DNA from: Paenibacillus radicis (ex Gao et al. 2016)
GTDB taxonomy: Bacteria > Bacillota > Bacilli > Paenibacillales > Paenibacillaceae
Assembly (NCBI RefSeq): GCF_014641555.1
Contig: NZ_BMHY01000022.1
Location: 616-64,615 of the forward strand
Direction of reading: 5' to 3'
Length of the DNA: 64,000 nucleotides
Shown here: one piece after another, positions 7,980 through 17,806 of the stretch
How the letters are laid out: each line of letters starts with the position of its first letter
Numbering within the stretch: position 1 is the stretch's first letter
Program-made: the position numbers and the translations under genes
The notes under the pieces: generated by a model
Databases searched by the model: none
Told to the model about the DNA's origin: nothing
What the model saw: the letters and a program-made list of their open reading frames with translations, nothing else

Positions 7980-7993
7980 TGTAAGCGATTTCA
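7980..7993. promoter_or_regulatory. cre-like site upstream of the holin-like toxin
   Basis: TGTAAGCGATTTCA matches the degenerate CcpA consensus TGWNANCGNTNWCA at every position. It lies 86 bp upstream of the toxin start and more than 500 bp from rhaEW. In an interval with no other recognised promoter its role is uncertain, and a chance match is possible. Confidence 0.35.
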
Positions 7994-8305
7994 ATAGTCG
8001 TTTTTTTGCTCTGCTTGTTGCTGGTGCTAGAGTAACTCCGAGGTCGTAACGAAAAGCTATTGAGGGTTATGAGTGACCCCGGGCTCGCTGCGCGTTTTGG
8101 TTCATGCTGCCGTTCTTGATTCCATTTCTCCCATTGCCTACACGATGAAAATGGATAGAATCTTCGAGATGTCATCCTGAACTCAAAACGCTCCGCTCCC
8201 CTCCTCTCGCAGCCCGCCCGGAACAAAAGACTCAGAGCAAAGAGATTTAGCAAGACCAGAGCAGAGCAAACCATTCAGCAGGGCAAGGGGCTTAGAGCTA
8301 AACAC
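7994..8305. other. Intergenic stretch without recognised content
   Basis: An open frame of 114 codons crosses part of this stretch (minus strand, 7930-8274). It has no ribosome binding site and its composition is Arg/Ser/Phe-rich without any family resemblance, so I do not call it. Nothing else is visible. Confidence 0.4.
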
Positions 8306-8493
8306 TCAAAATGTAAAACTGCAGGTTGTCAGCCGGTTTTTCGGCGATTTATCGCATCAAAATGTAAATGTGCAGGTTGATCGGCTAAAAAGCACCGATT
8401 AGAGGGGTTCAGAGCGAATTCAAATGCACTTTTGCATTTTGATCGTTATTTGGGGCCGTTTGCAGCGAATCAAAATGTACTATTAAATTTCAA
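8306..8493. repeat. Four-box repeat element, copy A
   Basis: Four related 23-24-nt boxes occur at 8306-8328, 8357-8380, 8420-8442 and 8470-8493. They share the ends TCAAAATG/TCAAATG and, in three boxes, a terminal (G/T)TTG(A), forming imperfect dyads such as TCAAATGCA...TGCATTTTGA. Spacers are 28, 39 and 27 nt. Copy B at 17807-17995 has the same plan (29, 39 and 27 nt) although the spacer sequences differ. Box starts lie 51, 63 and 50 bp apart, close to whole helical turns. It sits between the rpoZ terminator and the toxin locus. Confidence 0.8.
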
Positions 8494-8572
8494 TTACAGT
8501 AACCCAATCGCTTAATGCGTTATAAAGCAAAAAACTGTATATCTGCGGTATCTGCCGAGATTAGAGCGTGAA

Positions 8573-8614
8573 CAAAAAAAAGAAACCCCGTGTTTGAAAA
8601 AACACAGGGTTTCT
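8573..8614 (-). terminator. Terminator after rpoZ
   Basis: AGAAACCCcGTGTTT (8581-8595) pairs with AACACAGGGTTTCT (8601-8614). On the minus strand eight T follow. It ends the remA-gmk-rpoZ unit. Confidence 0.9.
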
Positions 8615-8658
8615 CTATTATGGGAATGCCTGCGAGGGCATTCCTCATCTTCTCAATC

Positions 8659-8859
8659 CTATTCCTCAGTCGATTCCACGACAACGATATCGTGATAAAT
8701 CTCCTCTAGGGCAACACCGACGAATTTGCGTGATTTTGGATTGCGAAGCTCCGATTTCTCGCCGTTACGCAGCATACGAGCGCGTCTGGAAGCTGCTACG
8801 ACCAATGAATACTTGCTGTCGACTTTTTTAACCATTTCATCAATAGAAGGGTATAGCAT
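8659..8859 (-). CDS. rpoZ: RNA polymerase omega subunit
   Basis: The 66-residue omega subunit of RNA polymerase, which helps fold and assemble the beta' subunit. It contains the conserved start MLYPSIDEMVKKVDSKYSLV and the following arginine-rich helix (AASRRARML). Length matches Firmicutes RpoZ. A GAGGTG ribosome binding site lies 6-7 nt upstream of the ATG. It starts 16 bp after gmk in the order remA-gmk-rpoZ, the same as in Bacillus, and ends at a strong terminator. In Bacillus coaBC and priA usually follow, but here they do not. Confidence 0.95.
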   Translation of the reverse strand: MLYPSIDEMVKKVDSKYSLVVAASRRARMLRNGEKSELRNPKSRKFVGVALEEIYHDIVVVESTEE

Positions 8860-8875
8860 TATATTTCACCTCTTC

Positions 8876-9493
8876 TCAAGCTTTCTCGATCGGAGTCGGC
8901 AGCTCTGCCAAATGGGACAAATAACGGTCCCCGCGGCAATGCTCGGCTACGATAATACTTTGAATCCGGTGGCAAGCAGCGTCGATCTCATCATTAACAA
9001 CTGCATAGTCATAATGGCCAAGCAGGTTAATCTCCTCAACCGCTACCGTCATCCGGTGATTGATTGTATCCTGCGTTTCTGTTCCCCTGCCCGTAATCCG
9101 CTGTTTAAGCTCATCCAGCGAAGGAGGCATAAGAAATACAAACACGCCTTCCGGAAACTTCTCTTTCACCTTCAGCGCGCCCTGTACCTCGATTTCCAGA
9201 ATAACATCCTTGCCGCTGGCAAGAGTGCGTTCTACGAAATCACGCGGCGTTCCATAGTAGTTCCCGACATATTCGGCATGCTCAAGCAAAGCATCGCGCG
9301 CGATCATGTCCTGAAACTGCTCTCTCGATTTGAAAAAATAGTTTACGCCGTCAATTTCCCCTTGTCTTGGCGTCCGTGTTGTAGCCGACACCGAGTACAC
9401 GAGATCAGGCATCTTCTCGCGCAGGACCGAGCATACCGTTCCTTTGCCTACGCCGGAAGGACCCGACAATACAATTAACAATCCCTTATCCAT
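8876..9493 (-). CDS. gmk: Guanylate kinase
   Basis: Guanylate kinase of 205 residues, converting GMP and ATP to GDP and ADP. The P-loop [13 protein letters not shown] is at about residues 9-21, followed by the GMP-binding [19 protein letters not shown] and the lid region [10 protein letters not shown] chose the ATG at 9493, which has GGGGAG 4 nt upstream and begins 13 bp after remA. An in-frame ATG 33 nt earlier would overlap remA and lacks a site. The enzyme supplies GDP/GTP and is a known target of (p)ppGpp in Firmicutes. Confidence 0.95.
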   Translation of the reverse strand: MDKGLLIVLSGPSGVGKGTVCSVLREKMPDLVYSVSATTRTPRQGEIDGVNYFFKSREQFQDMIARDALLEHAEYVGNYYGTPRDFVERTLASGKDVILEIEVQGALKVKEKFPEGVFVFLMPPSLDELKQRITGRGTETQDTINHRMTVAVEEINLLGHYDYAVVNDEIDAACHRIQSIIVAEHCRGDRYLSHLAELPTPIEKA

Positions 9494-9506
9494 ATGACTC
9501 CCCGTA

Positions 9507-9767
9507 CTATTCGTCGTTATCGTCATCCTTGGTCGACAATCGATGCGCTACCGTCTCCGGCTGCACTGCCGACAGGATAACGTGATCGCTGTCCGTAATG
9601 ATGACAGCTCGCGTGCGTCTGCCGTATGTCGCGTCAATCAACATATGACGGTCACGCGCTTCCTGGATGATTCGTTTGATCGGAGCCGATTCCGGGCTTA
9701 CGATCGAAATAATTCGATTTGCTGAAACAATATTGCCAAAACCGATATTAATAAGTTTTATAGCCAA
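9507..9767 (-). CDS. remA: Extracellular matrix regulator RemA (DUF370)
   Basis: An 86-residue DUF370 protein almost colinear with B. subtilis RemA, a DNA-binding activator of biofilm matrix and osmoprotection genes. Conserved segments include [18 protein letters not shown] and [11 protein letters not shown]. The start codon is TTG, preceded 7 nt upstream by a very strong GGAGGGGG. The acidic C-terminus (DDDNDE) is family-typical. It heads the remA-gmk-rpoZ unit. Upstream lies a 322-bp gap, whereas in many Bacillales a yicC/yloC gene precedes remA. Confidence 0.93.
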   Translation of the reverse strand: MAIKLINIGFGNIVSANRIISIVSPESAPIKRIIQEARDRHMLIDATYGRRTRAVIITDSDHVILSAVQPETVAHRLSTKDDDNDE

Positions 9768-10089
9768 GTAAGGTCCCCCTCCGGTCTTCCTCGTGCAACT
9801 GCTCGAATGAAATTAAGATGAACATCGGTTTGGACGATGAAGCCGAACCTTTGCCAATATAAGACAGAACCATTGCACTATTGTTGACGAAAAAAGTCCG
9901 GAGCATACGCTCCCGGCGCGCTTCTCGCGCTAGCCGATTCCGAGCTGCTGCTATCCTGTAAAGGAATACACGATCGCCTGCAGCCGTCCATTGCTAACTA
10001 TTTTAATTGATTTTGAGCCTGCGAACAAGAGAAAAAGCGAATTCATGCGAAAAATGGCTGTTTTCTCTCCTTCACGGACAAAAATGCTG
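9768..10089. other. Intergenic region between remA and the YitJ-type gene
   Basis: Apart from the terminator at 9890-9915 I see no gene or known RNA here. The remA promoter must lie in the left part (below about 9890), but no convincing -35/-10 pair was found. A TATATT on the minus strand near 9860 lacks a good partner. Confidence 0.4.
9890..9915 (-). terminator. Terminator downstream of the YitJ-type gene
   Basis: CCGGAGC (9898-9904) pairs with GCTCCcGG (9909-9915) and six T follow on the minus strand. It lies 175 bp past the stop codon of the homocysteine methyltransferase gene. Confidence 0.65.
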
Positions 10090-12012
10090 CTAGCGGTTCA
10101 CGCCTGTCTTCTGCCAAACGTATTCGGTCAATTGAACCGCCATGTCGTAAAACATGAACGGCGTCATGAAATAAATGCCTTTAAAATGCTTAACCGCTTC
10201 GTCGAGAAGCTCTTGTGAGATACGGACGCCTTCGGCCCGTCCCGCTTCACCTTCCAGACCGGCCATGCGCTGACGAACTTCATCAGACAATTGAATGCCG
10301 GGAACCTCGTTATGCAAATATTCGGCGTTGCGGCCGCTGGCGAGCGGCATAATGCCGATAAATACTGGAATGTCCAAATGCTTTGTCGCCTCGCCGATCT
10401 GCTCGATCAGCTTCGGATCATAAACCGGCTGCGTCATAATATAATCGGCGCCCGATTTGATCTTGCGCTCCAGACGCTGCACCGCTTTGTCGAGATGCTT
10501 CACGTTCGGGTTGAACGCGGCGCCAACGACAAACTTCGCTTTTTGCTTCAGCGGTTTGCCGGAGAAAGCAATACCTTCGTTCAATTGCTTGATCATACGG
10601 ATCATTTCGAAAGAAGTCAGGTCATATACCGAGCTGGAATCCGGCAGATCGCCAAAGCGAGCCGGATCGCCCGTTACAGCGAGTACGTGATCGATGCCCA
10701 GTGCGTCTAATCCCATCATATGCGATTGTGTGCCGATCAAGTTACGGTCGCGGCAAGCGATATGAATGAGCGGGCGCAGGCCGATTTTCTCCTGTACAAG
10801 CGCGCCAAGCGCCAAATTGCTCATTCGAGTAACCGCAAGCGAATTGTCAGCCATCGTGATCGCATCTGCTCCGCACGCCTTCAAGGCTGCTGCGCCATCC
10901 ATAAATTTGCGGATATCGAGATCACGCGGCGGATCAAGCTCCACGATAACGGTATGACGCTCTTTCACCAGATCAACAAGCGACGGCTCTTGTGCTTGTC
11001 CGTCTCCTGTATCCGCACCGGATACGACTGCCACTTCCGGTTTTGCAGCTGCAGGCTTCGTAACGATAATCGTCTCGGCTTGTTTTGGTTCAGCAACTGC
11101 AGTTGCTTGGCTGCCTCCGGGTGAAGGCACATAGTCCAGTAAAGCGGCGGACATTGCAGCTACATGCTCCGGCGTCGTACCGCAGCAGCCGCCAACGATG
11201 CGTGCTCCGCGGTCAGCAAACCGGCGTGCTGTCTCCGCAAAATAATCCGGGCCAGCCGAATACGTATACTTGCCGTCTACGTAATCAGGAATACCGGCGT
11301 TCGGGAAAATCGACATCGGCAGCTGTACCGGTCCGGAAATCGCGTCGATAGCACGCATAATGCCATTCGGACCGCTGCGGCAGTTGAAGCCCACAACATC
11401 CGCACCAGCGAGCTGCAATTGATCGAACGCTTCCTTCAAGCCGGTGCCGTCCTGCGTGCGGCCAACGTCTTCAACTGCAAATTGACAAATAACCGGCACA
11501 TCAGCGGACAGCTTGCGGGCAATGCGCAGCGCAAGCAGCATTTCATCATAATCATAAAATGTCTCCAGCATGATACCGTCAACGCCTTCTGTTAGCAGCG
11601 CATCCATCTGACGCTCATACGCTTCGCTTACTTTGGCTGTACGGATGTTTTTGAGCTTGCCGGCGCGGATCGAGCCGACTGCCCCAACGACGTAGGCATC
11701 GTCACCTGCAGCGGATCTGGCAATTCGAACACCCGCGCGGTTGATGGCCTCCATCTCTGAATCCAAACCATAAATTGCAAGCTTCTCTAAATTGGCAGAG
11801 AACGTATTCGTCTCAATGACGCGAGCTCCGGCCTCATAATATCTCCGGTGCACGTTCTCGATGACATCAGGACGCAGCGTATTGAATTCTTCGTATGAAA
11901 CGCCGACAGGGAACCCCATCTGATATAGATAGGTTCCCATCGCGCCGTCTCCGGTCAAAATGCGCTGCCCGAGCGCTTCTCTTAAATTAAGTTTTTCCGT
12001 TATATTCGTCAT
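10090..12012 (-). CDS. yitJ: Bifunctional homocysteine methyltransferase / methylene-THF reductase (YitJ type)
   Basis: A 640-residue two-domain enzyme. The N-terminal ~300 residues are a homocysteine S-methyltransferase barrel with zinc ligands in VGFNCRSGPNG and RIVGGCCGTTPEH. A low-complexity Ala/Glu/Lys linker (about 305-350) leads to a methylene-tetrahydrofolate reductase domain (about 355-640) with GADAITMADNSLA and IMTQPVYDP. B. subtilis YitJ has the same layout at 612 residues. It acts in methionine synthesis and one-carbon metabolism. It begins 12 bp after dapF and is probably in one operon with it. No S-box riboswitch is visible in front. Confidence 0.92.
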   Translation of the reverse strand: MTNITEKLNLREALGQRILTGDGAMGTYLYQMGFPVGVSYEEFNTLRPDVIENVHRRYYEAGARVIETNTFSANLEKLAIYGLDSEMEAINRAGVRIARSAAGDDAYVVGAVGSIRAGKLKNIRTAKVSEAYERQMDALLTEGVDGIMLETFYDYDEMLLALRIARKLSADVPVICQFAVEDVGRTQDGTGLKEAFDQLQLAGADVVGFNCRSGPNGIMRAIDAISGPVQLPMSIFPNAGIPDYVDGKYTYSAGPDYFAETARRFADRGARIVGGCCGTTPEHVAAMSAALLDYVPSPGGSQATAVAEPKQAETIIVTKPAAAKPEVAVVSGADTGDGQAQEPSLVDLVKERHTVIVELDPPRDLDIRKFMDGAAALKACGADAITMADNSLAVTRMSNLALGALVQEKIGLRPLIHIACRDRNLIGTQSHMMGLDALGIDHVLAVTGDPARFGDLPDSSSVYDLTSFEMIRMIKQLNEGIAFSGKPLKQKAKFVVGAAFNPNVKHLDKAVQRLERKIKSGADYIMTQPVYDPKLIEQIGEATKHLDIPVFIGIMPLASGRNAEYLHNEVPGIQLSDEVRQRMAGLEGEAGRAEGVRISQELLDEAVKHFKGIYFMTPFMFYDMAVQLTEYVWQKTGVNR

Positions 12013-12024
12013 AGGGCACCCACC

Positions 12025-12855
12025 TTACAACGAGCCGCGGAATACTTCCGCAGCCGGCCCTGTCATATAGACGTGATTGTCTTCTTCATTCCACTCGATC
12101 AGAAGGTCCCCGCCTTTGAGCGACACCGTCGCCGTACGATCCGTCAAGCCGTTCAGAACGGAGGAAACGACGGTGGCGCAAGCGCCTGTTCCGCAAGCGA
12201 GGGTCGGGCCTGCACCGCGCTCCCACACGCGCATATCCGTATGCGAGCGGGATTTCACAGTAACAAACTCTACGTTGATTTTGCGCGGGAACAAAGGATG
12301 CGTCTCCAGCTTGGGTCCCCAAGTTGCCAGATCGAAGTTGACCGCGTCGTCAACATAAATGACGGCATGCGGGTTGCCCATCGATACAGCCGTAAAGCGG
12401 AATTCCCGCCCGTCAACCGTTACCGGATGCTCTATAACCTGCTCGGCATCAACCGTTGTCGGAACCTGCAGGCCACTTAGAATCGGCTCGCCCATGTCGA
12501 CACGAACGGTTTGCACTTTGCCGCTTTCCACAGTGAGCTGTACCCGCTGTGCACCAGCGCCAAGCGTCTCAATCGTAATCTCTTCTTGATTGGTCAAACC
12601 GTTGTCATAAACATATTTCGCAACACAGCGAATCGCATTGCCGCATTGCTCCGCTTCAGAGCCGTCGGAGTTGATGATGCGCATCCGGAAATCAGCGATT
12701 TCCGATGGCAAAATATATACGAGACCGTCCGCACCGATGCCGAAAAACCGATTGCAAAGCTCAATTGCAAGCTGAGCTGCGTTTTCCGGAAGCTGCTGCT
12801 CACCGGCAACTACGATGAAATCATTGCCTAATCCATGCATTTTAGTAAATTTCAA
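12025..12855 (-). CDS. dapF: Diaminopimelate epimerase
   Basis: Diaminopimelate epimerase of 276 residues, interconverting LL- and meso-DAP for lysine and peptidoglycan synthesis. Both catalytic cysteines are present, in EQCGNAIRC (about residue 74) and PTLACGTGACAT (about residue 220). The opening KFTKMHGLGNDFIVV is canonical. The start codon is TTG, with GGGAGTG 9 nt upstream. It is followed closely by the YitJ-type gene. A GCTTTCC/GGAAAGC hairpin lies just upstream (12883-12901) without a U-tract. Confidence 0.96.
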   Translation of the reverse strand: MKFTKMHGLGNDFIVVAGEQQLPENAAQLAIELCNRFFGIGADGLVYILPSEIADFRMRIINSDGSEAEQCGNAIRCVAKYVYDNGLTNQEEITIETLGAGAQRVQLTVESGKVQTVRVDMGEPILSGLQVPTTVDAEQVIEHPVTVDGREFRFTAVSMGNPHAVIYVDDAVNFDLATWGPKLETHPLFPRKINVEFVTVKSRSHTDMRVWERGAGPTLACGTGACATVVSSVLNGLTDRTATVSLKGGDLLIEWNEEDNHVYMTGPAAEVFRGSL

Positions 12856-12984
12856 TGAATTCGCACTCCCTTATGCTGCGGCTTTCCAGAGCCGGAAAGC
12901 TATCATTTTTTCCTATTAGCATACCGCAAAGCTGGGAGAAACGCTATTCATAATTTACATCATCATTTGCATTTTTAGACAGGA

Positions 12985-15780
12985 TTAACGGCGCAGCAAC
13001 GGCGAATTTGGCTTCAGCGACATGTTCGCTTGCTTGTTTTTCGGCTTTCTCGAGCCCAACACGCTACCAATTCCCATCAAGAAAGTCGGTATTCCAGCAG
13101 CTACAAATACCAGGCACCATTCCCGGAAGCCCAGCGGAACGGTTTTGAAGATTGGCTGCAGCGCTTCAATATAGACAACGCCAAGCATCAGCAGAAGTGA
13201 CGATAGGACGGCAAACACCAAATATTTATTTTGCAGCGGATTGCGGTGGAAAATCGAACGCGAGCTGCGGCAGTCGAACACATGGATGAGCTGAGCGAGC
13301 ACTAATGTTGCAAAAGAAACGGTTTGCGCTTTGACCAACTGCTGCGCCCCCGGTGCTTCACGGAGCGTAAGCCAGAACGCACCCAATGTGCATATGCCGA
13401 TCAGCAAGCCTCGGCTAATAATTTTCCAGCCAAGCCGTCTTGCGAAAATGCTCTCTTTAGCAGAACGAGGCTTCTGCTGCATCAAATCCTTCTCCGCCTG
13501 ATCGACGCCAAGCGCCATCGCTGGCAAACCGTCCGTGACGAGATTGACCCATAGAATCTGAATCGGCACGAGCGGCAGCGGCAAGCCCGCCAGCATCGCC
13601 AAAAACATCGTCAAGATTTCGCCTACGTTCGACGCGAGCAAGTAGCGGATGAACTTACGAATATTTTCGTAAATGTTTCGCCCTTCCTCAATTGCCGAAA
13701 CGATGGTAGAGAAGTTATCGTCGCTCAGAACGAGCGCTGACGCCTCCTTCGATACATCGGTGCCGGTGATGCCCATCGCAATTCCGATATCGGCTGCTTT
13801 GATCGCAGGAGCGTCGTTGACGCCGTCCCCGGTCATCGCGACGACATGCCCTTGCCGCTGAAGCGACTTTACGATACGCAGCTTATGCTCCGGTGATACC
13901 CGGGCATAGACGTAGGCGTTGTCGACCTGACGGTCCAACTGCTCGTCTGTCATTTGCTCAATTTGACGCCCGCTGAACGACAAACCGCCGCGAGGCATAA
14001 TGCCAAGCTGTCCGGCAATTGCTTCGGCCGTCAATTGATGGTCGCCGGTAATCATCACCGTCTTAATACCTGCACGGCGGCACGTCGCAATCGCCTCGCG
14101 CGCTTCTTTGCGCGGCGGATCAATCATTCCCGTCATGCCGACGAAGACCAGCTGGCTTTCAGCATCCCGCTCGTTATCGCATGCATCCGTGCTGCGAAGA
14201 TCGCGGTATGCCATGCCTAGAACGCGAAGCGCAGACTGGGCCATTTCCTCCGCTGCTTCCGCGCATTTGCGCTTCAATGTAGCCGTGAATGGCGTCACTT
14301 TACCTTCCCACAACACATAGTTGCAATGATCCAGCAGCACGTCAGACGCGCCTTTCGTATAGACCAGGCGACCGCCTTGATGAGAGACGACGACTGACAT
14401 CAGCTTGCGTTCGGAATCGAATGGAAATTCTTTTTCCCGTTTATAAAGGCCTTCCAGTGATTTTGCCGAATGACCCAGCTTGGTGGACAGAACGGTCAGT
14501 GCACCTTCCGTCGGATCCCCCTTCATCACCCATTCATGCTGCGGCTCCTTGCTTTTTCTTTTCTTTCCATTGGCGTCAGCCGCAACTTCTTCCTTATATA
14601 ACACCGCATTATTGCAAAGCGCAGAGATATGCAGCAGTCTTCTTAGGCTCGTATCCTGCTTAAGATCAACGGGAGCTCCATCCTCAAAAGCACCTCCGTT
14701 AATGTCATACCCCTCGCCCGTTACATTCAGCTTTCTCCCGCCCATCCAAATATGGGTGACGGTCATTTTATTCTGGGTCAGCGTGCCCGTTTTATCGGAG
14801 CATATAACGGATGCGCAGCCTAGCGTCTCTACTGATGGCAGCTTGCGCACGATCGCTTTGCGCTTGATCATCCGTTGTACGCCCAGCGCCAAAGCAATAG
14901 TGACGATAGCCGGAAGTCCCTCCGGAATGGCTGCAACCGCCAAGCTCACCCCTGCCAGGAACATGCCGTAAGCCGGCTGGCCATGCATGATACCCGCTAT
15001 TACGACTACGATCGTCAATGCGACTGCTACGACGATTAATATTTTGCCAAGCTGCTCCAACCGGTGCTGCAATGGCGTCTCCATCGACTCAGTCTGATCG
15101 ATCAGCCCGGCGATTTTCCCCATTTCGGTGTTCATGCCGGTGCGAACAACCATCCCTTTGGCTGTACCACGCGTCACCATCGTTCCCATGAATCCAAGGT
15201 TGCGCTGATCGCCAAGCGGCAGCTCATCATCCTGAATCGCTGCTGCATGCTTGCCTACTGGTACAGACTCTCCCGTTAATGCTGACTCTTCAATGTAACA
15301 GCTATTGGCCTCCAGCAGCCGGATGTCAGCCGGAATCCGATCCCCGCTTTCCAGCAAGACGATATCACCTGCTACCAGTTCCTTGGCCGCTAAGGCAAGC
15401 TGTTGTCCATCACGCAGCACTTTTGCCATCGGGGCAGACAGTTCTTTCAGCGCATGAAGCGACTTTTCCGCACGAAACTCTTGTACGAAGCCGAGAACTG
15501 AATTCAGCAGAATAATCAGCACGATCGTAATCGCATCCAGATATTCGCCCAGCAGCCCCGATATAAGAGTTGCGCCCATAAGCACAAGCACCATGAAATC
15601 TTTGAACTGATTCAGAAAAAGAAGAATCGGCGAAACCCTTTTGCCCTCGGCAAGCTCATTTCTGCCGTGTGCAGCAAGCCTCTCTGCCGCTTCCGCCGGC
15701 GACAATCCCTGCTCGGGCGAGCTGCCCAGCGTTTCCGCCAACTCGCTCTTTCCTAATTGGTGCCATTTCTTTTGTTCCAT
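12985..15780 (-). CDS. yloB: P-type calcium-transporting ATPase (YloB-like)
   Basis: A 931-residue P2A-type cation ATPase resembling SERCA and B. subtilis YloB, expected to export Ca2+. In order: N-terminal actuator part, helices M1-M2 (about 50-95), TGES in the actuator domain, the M4 signature AIPEGLPA, the phosphorylation motif [47 protein letters not shown], and six C-terminal membrane segments. A Lys/Arg-rich tail extends past the last helix. The ATG has GGGAGGGAG upstream. It is divergent from rqcH across 154 bp, as in Bacillus. Confidence 0.9.
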   Translation of the reverse strand: MEQKKWHQLGKSELAETLGSSPEQGLSPAEAAERLAAHGRNELAEGKRVSPILLFLNQFKDFMVLVLMGATLISGLLGEYLDAITIVLIILLNSVLGFVQEFRAEKSLHALKELSAPMAKVLRDGQQLALAAKELVAGDIVLLESGDRIPADIRLLEANSCYIEESALTGESVPVGKHAAAIQDDELPLGDQRNLGFMGTMVTRGTAKGMVVRTGMNTEMGKIAGLIDQTESMETPLQHRLEQLGKILIVVAVALTIVVVIAGIMHGQPAYGMFLAGVSLAVAAIPEGLPAIVTIALALGVQRMIKRKAIVRKLPSVETLGCASVICSDKTGTLTQNKMTVTHIWMGGRKLNVTGEGYDINGGAFEDGAPVDLKQDTSLRRLLHISALCNNAVLYKEEVAADANGKKRKSKEPQHEWVMKGDPTEGALTVLSTKLGHSAKSLEGLYKREKEFPFDSERKLMSVVVSHQGGRLVYTKGASDVLLDHCNYVLWEGKVTPFTATLKRKCAEAAEEMAQSALRVLGMAYRDLRSTDACDNERDAESQLVFVGMTGMIDPPRKEAREAIATCRRAGIKTVMITGDHQLTAEAIAGQLGIMPRGGLSFSGRQIEQMTDEQLDRQVDNAYVYARVSPEHKLRIVKSLQRQGHVVAMTGDGVNDAPAIKAADIGIAMGITGTDVSKEASALVLSDDNFSTIVSAIEEGRNIYENIRKFIRYLLASNVGEILTMFLAMLAGLPLPLVPIQILWVNLVTDGLPAMALGVDQAEKDLMQQKPRSAKESIFARRLGWKIISRGLLIGICTLGAFWLTLREAPGAQQLVKAQTVSFATLVLAQLIHVFDCRSSRSIFHRNPLQNKYLVFAVLSSLLLMLGVVYIEALQPIFKTVPLGFREWCLVFVAAGIPTFLMGIGSVLGSRKPKNKQANMSLKPNSPLLRR

Positions 15781-15934
15781 CGTGACTCCCTCCCGTTAAT
15801 GCCGAGCGCCCTCGGACAGCCTCTCAAGCCTAAATGTATTCGGACAACCTGCGAAATATCCCAACAGGGCTTAAGTTTTTAGCCCAACTATGGCATGATA
15901 GGAGAATACGGCTCACAAAGGAGATACATAAGCC

Positions 15935-17743
15935 ATGGCATTAGACGGTATCGTTATACATGCAATTGTAGAAGAACTGGGACGCAGCATCGGCGCCCGC
16001 ATTCATAAAATCCATCAGCCGACAGACAATGATCTGGTCTTCGGCATTCGCGGGGGCAGCAATCCCGGCAAGCTGCTTCTATCCGCTAACCCGACTTATC
16101 CTCGCGTTCATTGGACGAACGCATCCTATATGAATCCGCTGGAAGCTCCGATGTTCTGCATGCTGCTCCGCAAGCATTGCGAAGGCGCAGTTATTGAAGG
16201 GGTCCGCCAAATCGGACGCGAAAGAATCATTCATATCGACGTACGCCATCGGGATGAGCTCGGCGATGTGTCCGCAAAGACAATCATTATCGAAATTATG
16301 GGCCGGCACAGCAACGTAATCTTGCTCGATCCGAACACCGGCAATATCCATGACGGCATCCATCATGTAACGCCGGCGATCAGCAGCTTCCGGATCGTTA
16401 TGCCGGGCAGCCGCTACACGGCACCGCCCGATCAGGGCAAAGTCGATCCGCTGGCAATCGACAGCGAGGAGCAATTTTGGTCCGCGCTGCATGCACGCGA
16501 GCTGGCGGATGCGGCTAGTGAAGCTGCTGCTGAACAGATAGAGGCAGAGCGTCCAGAGCGTCCAGCTTCAGCGGGTTCTTCAACTGCCTTGACACCGCAG
16601 CAAAAGCTCGTTCAAGCCTTCAGCGGGTTAAGTCCGCTGCTGGCGAAAGAGCTCGTATATCGTTCCGAGCACGAAGGCTTGAGCCTTTGGGAAAGCTTTT
16701 CCCGCTTCACGGAGCAAATTCGCACGGGACGCTTTGCGCCAAACATCGTCACCGATGCAAAGGGCAAATCTTTCTTCTCCGTAACGGAGCTGACCCATAT
16801 TGACGGAGAAGTGGAACGTTTCGAGACGGTAAGCGAATGTCTGGAAGCCTATTACGGCGACAAAGCCGAACGGGATACCGTGAAGCAGCGCGTCTCCGAC
16901 CTCATCCGTTTCGTCCAAAACGAAAAGGCGAAAAATGCGAAAAAAATCGATAAGCTCCAAGAAACGCTGGAGGAAGCGAAGGACGCAGACAAATACCGTG
17001 TACTGGGAGAGCTTGTGACCGCCTACATGCATCAAATCCAGCGCGGTGATAAGTCGGTGGAGCTGGTGAACTTTTATGACGAAGAACAGGCAACTGTCAA
17101 AATCGAGCTTGATCCGCAACTGACTCCATCTGACAATGCCCAGCGATATTTCAGGCGCTATACGAAGCACAAGAACAGTATCGCGATCGTAGGCGAACAG
17201 ATGGAGCTGGCACAATCGGAAATTCAATATTTGGAGTCTTTGCTGCAGCAGCTCGACAATGCCTCCCTCTCCGACATTGAGGAGATTCGCGAGGAGCTGG
17301 TGGAGCAAGGCTATTTGAGAGACCGGGCCAAGCGTGGACCGAAAAGGAAAAAGGCAGCACGCCCTACTCTGCTCTGCTACACTTCCTCCGAGGGAGCGCA
17401 GATCTATGTGGGCAAAAACAATACGCAAAACGAATATTTAACGAACCGGCTCGCCTCCCCAGCGGATACCTGGCTGCATACGAAAGATATTCCCGGCTCG
17501 CATGTTGTCATCCGCGGCGGCGACTTTGGCGACGCTACACTGGAGGAAGCTGCCATGCTTTCCGCTCACTTCAGTCAGGCGCGCTCGTCGAGCCTTGTTC
17601 CGGTAGATTATACGTTCATCCGGCATGTCCGTAAGCCAAGCGGTGCCAAGCCCGGCTTTGTCATCTACGACCATCAAAAAACGTTGTTCATCACACCCGA
17701 TGAACAACGTCTGAAACAACTGCCATCCCGCAGCGTCAACTAA
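15935..17743 (+). CDS. rqcH: Ribosome quality-control factor RqcH (NFACT/FbpA family)
   Basis: A 602-residue NFACT-family protein. In Firmicutes RqcH binds stalled 50S subunits carrying peptidyl-tRNA and recruits tRNA-Ala to add alanine tails. The NFACT-N domain (about 1-215) includes RIHKIHQPTDNDLVF and the conserved EIMGRHSNVILLD with preceding HIDVRHRDELG. A helix-hairpin-helix and long coiled coil (about 310-450) follow, then the NFACT-R domain (about 475-590) with YVGKNNTQNEYLT. The AAAGGAG site is well placed. Older annotations call this a fibronectin-binding protein. A strong terminator follows. Confidence 0.93.
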   Translation: MALDGIVIHAIVEELGRSIGARIHKIHQPTDNDLVFGIRGGSNPGKLLLSANPTYPRVHWTNASYMNPLEAPMFCMLLRKHCEGAVIEGVRQIGRERIIHIDVRHRDELGDVSAKTIIIEIMGRHSNVILLDPNTGNIHDGIHHVTPAISSFRIVMPGSRYTAPPDQGKVDPLAIDSEEQFWSALHARELADAASEAAAEQIEAERPERPASAGSSTALTPQQKLVQAFSGLSPLLAKELVYRSEHEGLSLWESFSRFTEQIRTGRFAPNIVTDAKGKSFFSVTELTHIDGEVERFETVSECLEAYYGDKAERDTVKQRVSDLIRFVQNEKAKNAKKIDKLQETLEEAKDADKYRVLGELVTAYMHQIQRGDKSVELVNFYDEEQATVKIELDPQLTPSDNAQRYFRRYTKHKNSIAIVGEQMELAQSEIQYLESLLQQLDNASLSDIEEIREELVEQGYLRDRAKRGPKRKKAARPTLLCYTSSEGAQIYVGKNNTQNEYLTNRLASPADTWLHTKDIPGSHVVIRGGDFGDATLEEAAMLSAHFSQARSSSLVPVDYTFIRHVRKPSGAKPGFVIYDHQKTLFITPDEQRLKQLPSRSVN

Positions 17744-17747
17744 CGTT

Positions 17748-17803
17748 AAAAGGGTCAGCGGCAAGAAGCGAGCATTATCGCTTCTTCACAGCTGACCCTT
17801 TTT
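17748..17803 (+). terminator. Terminator after rqcH
   Basis: AAAAGGGTCAGC (17748-17759) pairs with GCTGACCCTTTT (17791-17802), with an inner AGAAGCG/CGCTTCT stem. It ends four bases before copy B of the four-box repeat. Confidence 0.92.
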
Positions 17804-17806
17804 AAA

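Noticed and set aside
7930-8274. 114-codon open frame in the rpoZ-toxin gap
   Set aside because: No ribosome binding site, unusual composition, and not flanked by a terminator of its own.
8306-8493. CRISPR-like interpretation of the four-box repeats
   Set aside because: Boxes are imperfect, change orientation, number only four, and spacers differ in length in a fixed order. No cas genes are present.
10090-12855. S-box (SAM) riboswitch in front of the dapF-yitJ genes
   Set aside because: The 129-bp gap upstream of dapF shows none of the conserved S-box sequence or a terminator pair.
12883-12901. Hairpin GCTTTCC/GGAAAGC upstream of dapF
   Set aside because: No U-tract on the minus strand and no plus-strand gene to terminate; probably chance or a 5' UTR stem.
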